Below, in pieces: positions 36,530 through 45,908 of a stretch of DNA of 56,164 nucleotides (position 1 is its first letter; each line of letters starts with the position of its first letter). This DNA is from Phycisphaerales bacterium (GTDB lineage: Bacteria; Planctomycetota; Phycisphaerae; Phycisphaerales; UBA1924). The translations under genes and the position numbers were made by a program. The notes beneath the pieces are model-generated. The model saw nothing but the letters and a program-made list of their open reading frames with translations, ran no database searches and was not told where the DNA came from. The DNA lies in the NCBI GenBank assembly GCA_016793015.1, contig JAEUJD010000169.1, positions 1-56,164 on the forward strand. The letters run 5' to 3'.

Positions 36530-37393
36530 ATGAATATGAACAAGCACATCAAAACCGCCGGAAGCACGCTCGCGATCGCCGCGGGTCTGTTTGCCGCGCT
36601 CGGCGCGCAGGGCTGCCGTGGTGACCGCAGCGACAAGCCGCCCCGCCAGTTCTTCCCGGACATGGACGACCAGCCCCGCTGGAAGCCCCAGGGCGAGACT
36701 CCGTTCTACGCCAACAAACGCATGATGCGCGAGACGCCCGCCAACGTCGTTGCCTTCGGTCGCGTCGGCATCACCGGCGATCAGACCTGGGGCAAGCCCT
36801 GGGCCGAGCAGCGCGTCGGCCTGCTCCGCGACGGCGAAGCCGTCTACCTCGGCACGGCCGGCGTGAACCCCGACGGCACTCCGAAGTACGTCGATCGCAT
36901 CCCGTCGTCGATCGAAGTGACGCCCGACCTCATCAAGCTCGGCCAGATCAAGTTCAACATCTACTGCTCCGTCTGTCACGGTTTCGATGGTTCGGGCAAG
37001 GGCATGGTCGGCCAGTCCTGGTCCTACGCCCTTCCGAATTTCTTCGATCCCAAGTACAAGGACGCGACGCAGTACACCGGTAAAGACGGCTACATCTTCC
37101 ACACCATCCGCAACGGCGTGACCACCAACGGCGAGCAGAAGATGCCGCCCTACGCACACGCTCTCAACGAGAAGCAGGCCTGGGCCGTCGTCGCCTACTT
37201 CCGCACGCTCCAGGAATCACGCTCCGTTCCGCTCTCGGAAGTCCCAGAATCCGAACGCGCCGCCCTCGAGAAAGCCCTCCGTGCCGCGGCAGCCGCAACC
37301 CCCGCAGCTCCGGCAACCCCCGCTCCGGCACCGGCCGCACCCGCCCTTCCGGCGAATCACCCAACGAATCAACCGCAGGGAGGTGGCAAGTGA
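36530..37393 (+). CDS. actE: Alternative complex III monoheme cytochrome c lipoprotein ActE
   Basis: This 287-residue protein has a signal peptide ending in a probable lipobox (AALGAQGC, Cys29). A single heme site CSVCHGFDGSGKG follows near residue 144, with the likely distal Met in GEQKMPPYAH near 203. A Pro/Ala-rich tail follows. It would relay electrons from ActA to the oxidase on the outer face of the membrane. The stop overlaps the actF GTG (GTGA). Confidence 0.92.
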   Translation: MNMNKHIKTAGSTLAIAAGLFAALGAQGCRGDRSDKPPRQFFPDMDDQPRWKPQGETPFYANKRMMRETPANVVAFGRVGITGDQTWGKPWAEQRVGLLRDGEAVYLGTAGVNPDGTPKYVDRIPSSIEVTPDLIKLGQIKFNIYCSVCHGFDGSGKGMVGQSWSYALPNFFDPKYKDATQYTGKDGYIFHTIRNGVTTNGEQKMPPYAHALNEKQAWAVVAYFRTLQESRSVPLSEVPESERAALEKALRAAAAATPAAPATPAPAPAAPALPANHPTNQPQGGGK

Positions 37394-38679
37394 GTTCCAT
37401 CGCGACCCACGATCACGACGCCGTACTCCACCACGATCACTCGCACGAGCACCTGCTCCGCGACAGCAACGTCCGCTACACCGGCGGCGGCCGCCTCTCC
37501 ACGCTCTTCCTCATCGTCGCCGTTGTCGGCCTCGGCGCAACCATCGGCAGCGCGTTCCTCTACACAGGCAAGCTCCACGCCATCGCCAGCTTCCAGATGG
37601 CCGCGATGGGCTGCCTGGCGATGTGCCTCGGCGGCATGTTCTTCACCCTCGTCATGCACCTCATGGCCGCCGGCTGGTCGATCACCCTCCGCCGCCAGTT
37701 CGAGAACCTCATGGTCCTCGCGCCGGTCATGCTCATCGTCGCGTCGATCGTTCCGCTCTACGACCTCTTCATCGGCAACGGCTCGCTCTACCTCTGGATG
37801 AACAACGAATACCAGAGCAACATCGTCCTCGAAAAGAAGATCGCGTTCCTCAACCCGAGCTTCTTCTGCGTGCGGCTGATGCTCTACTTCTTCGTCTGGA
37901 CCATCATCGCCTGGAAGCTCAGCGGCCTTTCCCGCAAGCAGGATGAAACCGGCGACAAGTGGCTCTCCAACAAGGCCCGCTTCACCAGCTCGTGGGGCAT
38001 GCTCGCCTTCGCCCTCACCACCGCCTTCGCTTCCTTCGACCTCCTCATGTCGATGGACTTCCGCTTCTTCAGCACCATGTGGGGCGTCTACTACTTCGCC
38101 TCGACCGCCTTCAGCGGGATCGCCGCCCTCGTCCTCATCATCGTCCCGCTCCGCCGCGCCGGCAAGCTCGAAGGTCTCGTCACCTCCGAGCACTTCCACG
38201 ACGTCGGCAAACTCATGTTCACCTTCACCGTCTTCTGGGCCTACATCGCCTTCAGCCAGTACTTCCTCATCTGGTACTCAAACGTCCCAGAAGAAACCGT
38301 CTGGTACCTCGTCCGCAAGCGCGATGGCTGGCAGTTCGTCTTCTTCCTCCTCGCGATCGGCCACTTCATCGTCCCGTTCCTCATCCTGCTCTTCCGTGGC
38401 GTCAAACGCTCGCCCACCGCCCTCGCCGTCGTCGCGATCTGGATGCTCTTCATCCACTTCACCGACATGTTCTTCATCGTCCGCCCCATGGTGACCACCC
38501 GCTTCGCCGAGGGCACCCCCCTCACGCCGATGGCCGGCATCTGGGTCGATTTCGCGGCAGTCTTCGGCATGATCGGCCTCCTCGGCTTCATGCTCGTCCG
38601 CCGCGTTTCCTCAGTCCCGCTCATCCCCCTTCGCGACCCACGCCTCCCCGAGTCCATCGAGCACAAGAACTACATCTAG
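37390..38679 (+). CDS. actF: Alternative complex III integral membrane subunit ActF
   Basis: This 429-residue protein has about ten hydrophobic helices and belongs to the quinol:cytochrome c oxidoreductase ActF family, a shorter NrfD relative. The first 20 residues are His-rich (HDHDAVLHHDHSHEH). SMDFRFFSTMWGVYYF, AYIAFSQYFLIWYSNVPEE and HFIVPFLILLFRGVKR are family segments. GTG start overlapping actE by four bases. It completes actA-F. Confidence 0.93.
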   Translation: MSSIATHDHDAVLHHDHSHEHLLRDSNVRYTGGGRLSTLFLIVAVVGLGATIGSAFLYTGKLHAIASFQMAAMGCLAMCLGGMFFTLVMHLMAAGWSITLRRQFENLMVLAPVMLIVASIVPLYDLFIGNGSLYLWMNNEYQSNIVLEKKIAFLNPSFFCVRLMLYFFVWTIIAWKLSGLSRKQDETGDKWLSNKARFTSSWGMLAFALTTAFASFDLLMSMDFRFFSTMWGVYYFASTAFSGIAALVLIIVPLRRAGKLEGLVTSEHFHDVGKLMFTFTVFWAYIAFSQYFLIWYSNVPEETVWYLVRKRDGWQFVFFLLAIGHFIVPFLILLFRGVKRSPTALAVVAIWMLFIHFTDMFFIVRPMVTTRFAEGTPLTPMAGIWVDFAAVFGMIGLLGFMLVRRVSSVPLIPLRDPRLPESIEHKNYI

Positions 38680-38711
38680 ACCCCGATTCCCGACGAAACG
38701 CCCCTACGGGC

Positions 38712-38749
38712 TAGAATATTCCGTTTGGCAGCAATAGTTACCGCCAAAC
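38712..38749 (+). promoter_or_regulatory. Possible internal promoter and hairpin between actF and the oxidase genes
   Basis: TAGAAT (38712-38717) matches the -10 consensus at five of six positions, though no good -35 is seen. Six bases on begins a GTTTGGC (38723-38729)/GCCAAAC (38743-38749) hairpin with a 13-nt loop at the expected 5' end of the transcript. It could start a separate SCO/cox mRNA. Confidence 0.35.
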
Positions 38750-38790
38750 AGTAAAAACGCTCCGAGTCAGCCCGGCAACGAGAAACCCGC

Positions 38791-39162
38791 ATGTCAAGCC
38801 ACGAGCACAGCAGCCACGGTCACGCAGACGCCTGGCACCACCATTCCTCAGCGGAAGGTGTACCCCAGCACGAGCACGCCGCGACGATCAACACGACCAA
38901 CACCTTCATCGTGCTCTTCGTGATCTTCGGCTTCACGGCGGTCTTCATCCTCGTAACCATCCTCTACTTCAATGTGACCGTGCGCCACGTGCAGGAAGCC
39001 CGAATCGAGACCATCGGCGGCGCTGAACTGTTCAACACCACCAAAGGCCAGATGGAAGCGGACCTCTCCACCTTCGGAGTGGTTGATCCCGCAACCAAGA
39101 CGGTCCGCATCCCCGTCGATCGCGCGATCGAGCGGGTCGTGAAGCGCTACCAGACCAAGTAA
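38791..39162 (+). CDS. Small His-rich single-helix membrane protein of the act/cox cluster
   Basis: This 123-residue protein begins with ~30 residues that contain eleven His (HEHSSHGH, WHHHSS, HEH). One helix follows near 44-66 (TFIVLFVIFGFTAVFILVTIL), then a ~55-residue soluble tail. I recognise no named domain. Similar short proteins occur in planctomycete act/cox operons. It lies just before the SCO copper chaperone, so metal binding or oxidase assembly is plausible but unproven. Confidence 0.7.
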   Translation: MSSHEHSSHGHADAWHHHSSAEGVPQHEHAATINTTNTFIVLFVIFGFTAVFILVTILYFNVTVRHVQEARIETIGGAELFNTTKGQMEADLSTFGVVDPATKTVRIPVDRAIERVVKRYQTK

Positions 39163-39175
39163 GCAGGGAGTTTCT

Positions 39176-40153
39176 GTGTTCGTTCGTCGTCGTCATCTTC
39201 TCCCGCTCATCTCCGCCGCCGCGATCGGCGCGGGGGCCTCCGCGCAGATCGCGCGCGGATACGACCCGTCGAAGCAGGGCGTTGCCCCCGCGACGGGCGC
39301 GATGACGAGCGGGCTCGACACCGACCAGAAGATCGGTGCCTTCGTGCCGATGGAATTGCAGTTCACAAGCGCCGAGGGCAAGCAGGTCCGACTCGGCGAT
39401 CTGTTTGATCTCGAAAAGGGCTCCGCAAACTCCGGCGGCAAGCACCGCCCCGTGCTCGTCGCGCTCGTCTATTACGACTGCCCGGTCGTGTGCAGCGCGA
39501 CGATGGATAAATTGATCGGGGCATTCCGCCGGCTCGAGTACAAGATCGGGCGCGATTACAAGGTCGCCTACTTCAGTTTCGATTCGTCCGAAACCGCCGC
39601 CCGCGCCATGCAGGTCAAGCAGGGCTATGTGCTCGGCGGACTCCCCGAAGGCATGAGCGACGGCGGCAAGATGAATCCGCTGATCGCAGAGAACTGGAAC
39701 TTTTTCGTCGGCTCCGCCGCGGCAAACCGCGAACTCGCCAATTCGCTCGGTTTCAAGTACCGCGCTTCCGACAACGGTCAATTCGCCCATTCCTCGGTGT
39801 TCATGATTCTGACCCCCGACGGACGTGTGGCTCGCTATCTCTCGCCCTTCATGGGCGACGACAAGGCGCTGGCCGAGCAGATGAAGCTGGCGTTGATCGA
39901 AGCGTCCGACGGCAAGATCGCCAAGGGCGTGAGCGAATTGATGATGAGCTGGTGCTTCATGTACGACCCCAAGGCGGGCGCGTACACGCTCCAGGCGATG
40001 CGGGTGATGAAGATCGGCGCGATCGTTTCGATCGGCGCCGTCGGCTCGCTGGTGATGGGCATGATGATCATGGAACGCGCCCGGCGTCGGCGCCCGGTGC
40101 CGGCAGGAGCGGGGATGTCAGTGGGGGTGGGGTCGGGGTCGGCCGCGGTTTGA
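39176..40153 (+). CDS. SCO1/SenC family copper chaperone
   Basis: This 325-residue thioredoxin-fold protein assembles the CuA centre of cytochrome oxidase. It has a signal/anchor at the N-terminus (LLPLISAAAIGAGASAQ). The copper ligands are Cys102 and Cys106 (CPVVC) and His205 (FAHSSVF). A second hydrophobic helix near 278-300 (IGAIVSIGAVGSLVMGMMIM) is unusual for SCO, which normally has a single anchor. GTG start with GGGAG upstream. It lies immediately before coxB, its expected client. Confidence 0.93.
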   Translation: MFVRRRHLLPLISAAAIGAGASAQIARGYDPSKQGVAPATGAMTSGLDTDQKIGAFVPMELQFTSAEGKQVRLGDLFDLEKGSANSGGKHRPVLVALVYYDCPVVCSATMDKLIGAFRRLEYKIGRDYKVAYFSFDSSETAARAMQVKQGYVLGGLPEGMSDGGKMNPLIAENWNFFVGSAAANRELANSLGFKYRASDNGQFAHSSVFMILTPDGRVARYLSPFMGDDKALAEQMKLALIEASDGKIAKGVSELMMSWCFMYDPKAGAYTLQAMRVMKIGAIVSIGAVGSLVMGMMIMERARRRRPVPAGAGMSVGVGSGSAAV

Positions 40154-40174
40154 GTTTGCGAACGGAGTGACGGT

Positions 40175-41380
40175 GTGCTGAAGACATTGACAAACAACAT
40201 GACGACAACGCTCGCCGAAGGCCCGACGGGTTGGTGGTCGTACGGCTGGCGCTGGTTCTTCCAGAACTTCGGCGTCAACCACAACGCGATCGAGACCGAC
40301 CGTCTCTACATGATCATTTTCTGGATCTGCGTCGGGTGGTTCATCTTCCTGATGGCGATCATGATGTACTGCGTCGTCAAGTACCGCCGCCGCCCCGGCG
40401 TCCCCGCGCCGTACAGCCCGTCGCACAACACGCGCCTCGAACTCGTCTGGACCATCGTTCCCTGCTTCTTCCTCTTCTACATCTTCCTCGAAGGTTTCCA
40501 CGTCTACATCGACAAGCTCGTCGCCCCCGGCGATTCGCTCCAGATGACCCTGACCGCCAAAAAATGGGACTGGACCATCACCTATCCCAACGGTGCCGCC
40601 AGCCCGGAGCGCACCCTCATCGGCCCCGACAGCACCCAGTTCGGCGGCATCAACAAATCCCCCGCCGCCCGTCCCGTCCCGATCTTCTACATGCCCGGCG
40701 ACATCCCCGTTCACATCAACATGATCAGCCAGGACGTCATGCACTCCTTCTGGGTGCCCGATTTCCGCGTCAAGTTCGACGTCTTCCCCAACCGCTACAC
40801 CACCTACTGGTTCCAGGCCAAACTGAAAGACGCACAGGCCAGCAACCTGAAGGACTCGACCGGCAAGGACGTCGTCACGGCCCAGGGTGAAAAGGTCCCC
40901 TTCATCGATCACTTCATCTTCTGCGCCGAATACTGCGGCGATCAGCATTCCGAAATGCTCGGCATCATCCGCATCGTCCCCATGGCCTACTACCTCGCGA
41001 AAACCGAGGAGTGGAACATCGAGGGCAAGTCGCCCGAGGAAATCGGCAAGCTCGTCTTCCAGTCGCAGGGATGCAGCGCCTGCCACACCGTCGATGGCAG
41101 CAAGGGTGCCGCCCCGACGTGGAAGGATCTCTACTTGAGTCACCAGCCCACCAACCAGGGCTCGGTGCTCGCCGACGACAACTACATCCGCGAATCGATC
41201 TACACACCGCAGGCCAAGCTGGTCGACGGCTACCCCAGCAACATGCCCGTTTACACCTCCGCTCAGATCGACGAGCGCCGCATGCAGGGCCTCATCGCCT
41301 ACATGAAGAGCCTGAGCAAGTTTGCATCGTCTACCCCGGCTCCGGCCGACCCCGCGGCCCCCGCACCCGAAAAGAAGTAA
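40175..41380 (+). CDS. coxB: Cytochrome c oxidase subunit II fused to cytochrome c (caa3 type)
   Basis: This 401-residue protein has two helices (~45-70, ~88-108), then a cupredoxin domain with CuA ligands: His in [11 protein letters not shown], Cys250 and Cys254 of CAEYCGDQH, and the His and Met of HSEM. A cytochrome c domain is fused at the C-terminus (CSACH, Cys300-His304; axial Met in YPSNMPVYT). It accepts electrons directly at the covalent heme and passes them to CuA. The start is a GTG; an internal ATG eight codons on is also possible. Confidence 0.95.
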   Translation: MLKTLTNNMTTTLAEGPTGWWSYGWRWFFQNFGVNHNAIETDRLYMIIFWICVGWFIFLMAIMMYCVVKYRRRPGVPAPYSPSHNTRLELVWTIVPCFFLFYIFLEGFHVYIDKLVAPGDSLQMTLTAKKWDWTITYPNGAASPERTLIGPDSTQFGGINKSPAARPVPIFYMPGDIPVHINMISQDVMHSFWVPDFRVKFDVFPNRYTTYWFQAKLKDAQASNLKDSTGKDVVTAQGEKVPFIDHFIFCAEYCGDQHSEMLGIIRIVPMAYYLAKTEEWNIEGKSPEEIGKLVFQSQGCSACHTVDGSKGAAPTWKDLYLSHQPTNQGSVLADDNYIRESIYTPQAKLVDGYPSNMPVYTSAQIDERRMQGLIAYMKSLSKFASSTPAPADPAAPAPEKK

Positions 41381-41408
41381 TCCGTCCGGACCAGAATCGA
41401 GGCACGAC

Positions 41409-43253
41409 ATGACCACTCTTGACAATTCCAGAGCACACGAACTCGGCGGGCACGGGCACCACGAGGGAAGCTATCTCACGCCGAAGGGAGGCTTCTGGAC
41501 CACCGTCTGGGACTGGGCCACCACGGTTGATCACAAAAAGATCGGCGTCATGTACCTCGGTGCCGTGCTCTTCATGTTCTTCCTGGGCGGTCTCGCGGCA
41601 CTCGCCGTGCGCACCGAGCTCCTCGACCCCGTCCGCACGATCCAGGTCGCCGCAACCGACGCCGCCGGCAAGCCGTTGCTCGACGCCGAAGGCAAGCAGG
41701 TGATGAAGACCGAGATCGTCGGTCAAACGCTTGCCCGCTGGATCCCGCCAAAGGACGAGGCCAAGCTGGGCACCGTCGACTACGGCAACCAGCTCTACAA
41801 CCGCGCCTTCACCCTCCACGGCGCGATCATGGTCTTCATGGTCATCATCCCGAGCATCCCCGCTTCGCTCGGAAACTTCTTCATCCCGCTGATGCTCGGG
41901 GCAAAGGACGTTGCCTTCCCGAGGCTGAACCTCCTCAGTTGGTACATCTACGTCACCGGCTCGATCTTCGCCGTCTGCTCGATCCTCATCGGTGGAGTCG
42001 ACACCGGCTGGACGTTCTACACGCCCTACTCGACAACGACCGACGCGGAGCACGCCAACGTCGTTCTCATGGTGCTCGGCGCGTTCATTCTCGGTTTCAG
42101 TTCGATCCTCACCGGTCTGAACTTCATTGTCACCGTCCACAAGCTCCGCGCCCCCGGCATGGGCTGGTTCGATATGCCCCTGTTCATCTGGGCCATGTAT
42201 TCGACCAGCATCATCCAGGTGCTGGCGACGCCGGTCATCGGCATCACGCTGCTGCTGCTCGTCTTCGAGCGCATGTTCCGGATCGGAATCTTCGATCCCT
42301 CGCTCGGTGGCGATCCCGTCCTCTACCAGCACTTCTTCTGGTTCTACAGCCACCCCGTCGTCTACGTGATGATCCTGCCCGCCTTCGGCGTCATCAGCGA
42401 GATCATCCCCGTTCACTCCCACAAGAAGATCTTCGGCTACCGCGCCATCGCGTTCGCTTCGCTCGGCGTCGCGCTCGTCAGCTTCCTCGTCTGGGGACAC
42501 CACATGTTCGCCTCATCCGGTGAACTCGGCGCGACCGTCTTCTCGGCTCTCACCTTCCTCGTCGCCATCCCGACCGCCGTCAAGGTCTTCAACTGGATCG
42601 CCACGCTCTACAAGGGCTCCATCGCGCTCACCACGCCGATGCTCTACGCCCTCATGTTCCTCTTCCTCTTCTCGATCGGCGGCCTCACCGGCCTGCCCCT
42701 CGGCGCACTCGCGACCGACCTTCACCTCCACGATTCCTACTTCGTCGTCGCCCACTTCCACTACGTCATGATGGGCGGCACGATCATCACCTTCGTCGCC
42801 GGCCTCCATCACTGGTGGCCCAAGATGTTCGGCAAGATGTACAACCAGTTCTGGGCCAATGTCGGCGCCTGGACCGTCTTCGTCGGCTTCAACCTCACCT
42901 TCTTCACGCAGTTCTTCCTGGGCACCCAGGGAATGCCGCGTCGTTACGCCAGCTATGTTTCGGAGTACCAGACGCTCCACATCTGGTCCACCGTCGGCTC
43001 CTATGTGCTGTTGCTCGGCTTCCTGATCCACCTCTTCGTCTTCATCCACTCGCTGGTCGCCGGCCGCAAGGCCCCGGCGAATCCGTGGGGCGGCCTGACG
43101 CTCGAGTGGGAAGCAGAGAGCCCGCCCATCGAGCACAACTTCGCGCACGAGCCCATCGTCACGCACGGTCCGTACGACTTCGAGACCACCGTGCCGCCCC
43201 ACTGGAACGCCAAGGACTATCCGCTTCCTCACCTCCCCGCCAACGCGCACTGA
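41409..43253 (+). CDS. coxA: Cytochrome c oxidase subunit I (A2-type)
   Basis: This 614-residue subunit has the binuclear centre: [22 protein letters not shown] (Tyr313-Ser314-His315-Pro316), WGHHMF (His364, His365) and the heme ligands in [15 protein letters not shown] instead of GHPE places it in the A2 group, which lacks the D-channel Glu. The N-terminus is His-rich ([11 protein letters not shown]). A ~50-residue soluble insert lies between the first two helices ([15 protein letters not shown]... to VDYGNQLYN). ATG at 41409. Confidence 0.96.
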   Translation: MTTLDNSRAHELGGHGHHEGSYLTPKGGFWTTVWDWATTVDHKKIGVMYLGAVLFMFFLGGLAALAVRTELLDPVRTIQVAATDAAGKPLLDAEGKQVMKTEIVGQTLARWIPPKDEAKLGTVDYGNQLYNRAFTLHGAIMVFMVIIPSIPASLGNFFIPLMLGAKDVAFPRLNLLSWYIYVTGSIFAVCSILIGGVDTGWTFYTPYSTTTDAEHANVVLMVLGAFILGFSSILTGLNFIVTVHKLRAPGMGWFDMPLFIWAMYSTSIIQVLATPVIGITLLLLVFERMFRIGIFDPSLGGDPVLYQHFFWFYSHPVVYVMILPAFGVISEIIPVHSHKKIFGYRAIAFASLGVALVSFLVWGHHMFASSGELGATVFSALTFLVAIPTAVKVFNWIATLYKGSIALTTPMLYALMFLFLFSIGGLTGLPLGALATDLHLHDSYFVVAHFHYVMMGGTIITFVAGLHHWWPKMFGKMYNQFWANVGAWTVFVGFNLTFFTQFFLGTQGMPRRYASYVSEYQTLHIWSTVGSYVLLLGFLIHLFVFIHSLVAGRKAPANPWGGLTLEWEAESPPIEHNFAHEPIVTHGPYDFETTVPPHWNAKDYPLPHLPANAH

Positions 43254-43290
43254 TCCCGCTTCCCGATCGGGCTCCTCACGAGAACACGGC

Positions 43291-44091
43291 ATGACCACAC
43301 TCGACACACGATCCAATCCGCTCGGCGCAGATGTGCAGGGCGGCGCAACCCCGGGATGGAAACGCTACATCCCAGGGCATCACTGGCGCACGGCCGACGA
43401 AGAGTTCGATGCCTGCACACTGGGCTTCTGGCTCTTCCTCGCCACCGAAGTGCTCCTCTTCGCAGGGCTCTTCGTCGGCTACACCATCATGCGGTTCAAG
43501 TTCCCCGACGCCTTCACCAACGGCTCGTCGTATCTCGATTGGCGCTGGGGCACCCTCAACACCGTGGTGCTGCTGCTCTCGTCCTACACGATGGCCGCCT
43601 CGATCCGCGCCTTCCAGCTCGATCGTCAGAAGCAGGGCAAGATCCTGCTCTCCGCCACCTTCATCTTCGGTCTGGTTTTCCTGCTCATCAAGTTCACCTT
43701 CGAGTACACCCCCAAGCTCTCGGGCTGGTTCATCGCCTTCGACCCCGCGCTGCCGCACTATGCCAGCTTGATCGACGGACAGGCTCTTGGTGGCCTCTTC
43801 AAGCACGTCGAGGGCTACGGCGGCAAGGCCCCCGGCCAGTTCTTCTCCTACGCCTTCTCCGAAGACCCGTGGGAACCGCTCTGGTGGAGCATCTACTACT
43901 GCGCCACCGGCATCCACGCCCTGCACGTCATCATCGGCATGACCCTGATCGCGTGGTGCTTCCGCCGCGCTGTGCTCTACAAGGCCTACGGCCCTTCTCA
44001 CTACACCATGGTCGAGAACACCGGTCTCTACTGGCACCTCGTGGACCTGATCTGGATCTTCCTCTTCCCGCTCCTCTATCTGATCCACTGA
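43291..44091 (+). CDS. coxC: Cytochrome c oxidase subunit III
   Basis: This 266-residue membrane protein has FWLFLATEVLLFAGLFVGY near 38, NTVVLLLSSYTMAASIRAF near 90, and HALHVIIGMTLIAWCFRRA followed by ENTGLYWHLVDLIWIFLFPLLYL at the end. These are hallmarks of CoxC. A ~40-residue soluble insert (SLIDGQALGGLFKHVEGYGG and on) splits the middle. It stabilises subunit I. It lies 37 nt after coxA. Confidence 0.95.
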   Translation: MTTLDTRSNPLGADVQGGATPGWKRYIPGHHWRTADEEFDACTLGFWLFLATEVLLFAGLFVGYTIMRFKFPDAFTNGSSYLDWRWGTLNTVVLLLSSYTMAASIRAFQLDRQKQGKILLSATFIFGLVFLLIKFTFEYTPKLSGWFIAFDPALPHYASLIDGQALGGLFKHVEGYGGKAPGQFFSYAFSEDPWEPLWWSIYYCATGIHALHVIIGMTLIAWCFRRAVLYKAYGPSHYTMVENTGLYWHLVDLIWIFLFPLLYLIH

Positions 44092-44180
44092 CCGGCCCGT
44101 CCACCGATCGGGCGCACCCTTCCTCGACCAGATCCCGCACTCCAAACGATTCCGCTCACTCTTCCGAATCGAGACCACGC

Positions 44181-44942
44181 ATGAGCACCCCGCACGCAGC
44201 CTCCCCAGAAGTCTTCAACGAACTCGATCCCCACGGCATGGGCGCTGCCACCAAGCACTCGCACCACATCGTCTCGGGAATGACGCTCATCTCGATCCTC
44301 ATGATCCTGCTCGGCTTCACCGCCGTCACCGTCGGCGCCGCGCAGATGGAAAAGTGGATCGAGGCCTCGCTCCACTACGAACTGCCCCGCTGGGTCAACG
44401 TCATCGTCGCCATGAGCATCGCCACCGTCAAAGCCACCCTCGTGCTCATGTTCTTCATGCTCCTCCGCTTCAGCAATCCCATCAACACCGTCGTCTTCCT
44501 CTTCTGCCTCCTCGCCTTCGCCCTCTTCCTCTTCTTCACCATGCTCGATCTCGGCACCCGCGGCATGATCAACCCCATCAAGGCCCACCAGGTCGAAGCG
44601 GGAGGGATAGGCGGCATCCGCGCCGGCTGGCGCGCCGACGCCCCGATCATCAATCAGGCCCCCGTCGTCTTCTGGCGCGACCGCAAAATCGCCGCCGTCG
44701 GCATCGAACGCTACAACGAACTCAAAAACATCCTCTCCCACCCGCACGAAGGCCACGGCACAACGCCCGTTTCCAGCGGCAACATGTCCATCAATCGCCC
44801 CGGCATCACTGCCGGGCTGTTCAACGCGGTTGCCCCCGCACCGCACGATGATCACGCACCGCACGGCGCCGCTCCTCATGGCGCTGCCGCCGATCCCGCA
44901 CACGCGCCCGCCGCGGCCCCGGCCACTCCGGCGAAGCACTAA
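44181..44942 (+). CDS. coxD: Cytochrome c oxidase subunit IV-like protein
   Basis: This 253-residue protein has three hydrophobic helices (~36-55, ~75-95, ~103-125), as in prokaryotic subunit IV. A long hydrophilic tail follows that ends in a His/Ala/Pro-rich stretch (HDDHAPHGAAPHGAAADPAH). The N-terminus also carries a KHSHH cluster. The tail is much longer than in other CoxD proteins. ATG at 44181. Confidence 0.85.
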   Translation: MSTPHAASPEVFNELDPHGMGAATKHSHHIVSGMTLISILMILLGFTAVTVGAAQMEKWIEASLHYELPRWVNVIVAMSIATVKATLVLMFFMLLRFSNPINTVVFLFCLLAFALFLFFTMLDLGTRGMINPIKAHQVEAGGIGGIRAGWRADAPIINQAPVVFWRDRKIAAVGIERYNELKNILSHPHEGHGTTPVSSGNMSINRPGITAGLFNAVAPAPHDDHAPHGAAPHGAAADPAHAPAAAPATPAKH

Positions 44943-44963
44943 GTTGTCGAAAGGAGCCGCACC

Positions 44964-45743
44964 GTGAACATGGCGCGCCGAATCGCGCTCGGTGTGGCGA
45001 TCCTCTCCGCGTCGGGGCTTGGCTTCAGCGTCTACACCATGGCTCGCCGCGTCGCCGAGCACAACGAGCGCGAGCGCAAGGTCTATTTCTTCAAAGAGAT
45101 CCTCAAGCGCGACTTCGAGTACAAGGGCGTGCCGGTGCACATCACCGACATCAACCCCGGTACGCCCGATTGGCACATCAACGTCGCCTACGGACCGGAA
45201 AATCTCCGCTTGCGCGTTTCAATCCCGGGCAATCCAAAGTTGCCCGATCTGGTCGCATACAACGACTGGCTGCGAATTCTCCTCTTCGCCGAGGCCCGTC
45301 ACATGACCGGCGCCACGCTGCAGGAAAAAGTCGACTCGGGCGAAGTTCCTCAAAGGCTTGCGATCGTCACCCGCTCGCCCCTCCCCGGCGCCGAACCGGG
45401 AAAGTGGCAGGATGTCTGGAAATCCGGCTGGGCCTACGACTTCTACGAGTTCGACAACGGCCAGTTCAAGCACGAGCGATACACCTATCCGACCGGCAAG
45501 CCCAACCGCGATCCCAAGCCCGGCCAGTTGCCCGCCGATACGTGGCAATTCCAGGCCGCATCCGCCGTCACCCCGCAGACCCAGCGACCCAGCAACCGCT
45601 TCACAATGGATGGGCTCAACGCAACCGGTTGGACCCTCCCCGCCGCGGCATGGTCCACCATGCTCCTGCTCGGGTCGATCGCCATCGTCGTCGCGCCGCG
45701 TCGCCGCACCAAAGCCGTGGCGCAGAACGAAACCCCCGGCTGA
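44964..45743 (+). CDS. Membrane-anchored protein of unknown function, end of the cox operon
   Basis: This 259-residue protein has an N-terminal signal/anchor (RIALGVAILSASGLGFSVYTM), a ~190-residue extracytoplasmic domain with Trp/Tyr-rich motifs (FDNGQFKHERYTYP, WQDVWKSGWAYDFYEF) and a C-terminal helix (PAAAWSTMLLLGSIAIVVAP). I do not recognise the domain. GTG start with AAAGGAG upstream. It follows coxD by 21 nt, so it may serve oxidase assembly. Confidence 0.65.
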   Translation: MNMARRIALGVAILSASGLGFSVYTMARRVAEHNERERKVYFFKEILKRDFEYKGVPVHITDINPGTPDWHINVAYGPENLRLRVSIPGNPKLPDLVAYNDWLRILLFAEARHMTGATLQEKVDSGEVPQRLAIVTRSPLPGAEPGKWQDVWKSGWAYDFYEFDNGQFKHERYTYPTGKPNRDPKPGQLPADTWQFQAASAVTPQTQRPSNRFTMDGLNATGWTLPAAAWSTMLLLGSIAIVVAPRRRTKAVAQNETPG

Positions 45744-45908
45744 ATCGAACTCCACTTCTCGCGTGCGCTCCTTTGCATTTTGTCCTCCGCCTTTGCCCAG
45801 AGGGGGAGGCGGCATCGCGCAGGCTTTGCGGAGCAATGACGGTGGGGATTGTGTTTGAGTTGTGGAAGTCGTTGCGTCGAAATCGCGTTCACACGGGCCC
45901 CAACGCCT
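45744..45908. other. Gap between convergent genes with a CCTCCGCC/GGAGGCGG element
   Basis: No gene and no classical terminator. A G/C-rich inverted motif, CCGCC...GGCGG, around 45784-45813 includes CTTTGCCCAGAGGGGGAGG. It may serve as a terminator for either gene or be a dispersed repeat. Confidence 0.35.

Noticed and set aside
41322..41408. 29-residue upstream extension of CoxA
   Set aside because: It overlaps the end of coxB in another frame; the ATG at 41409 matches the family start.
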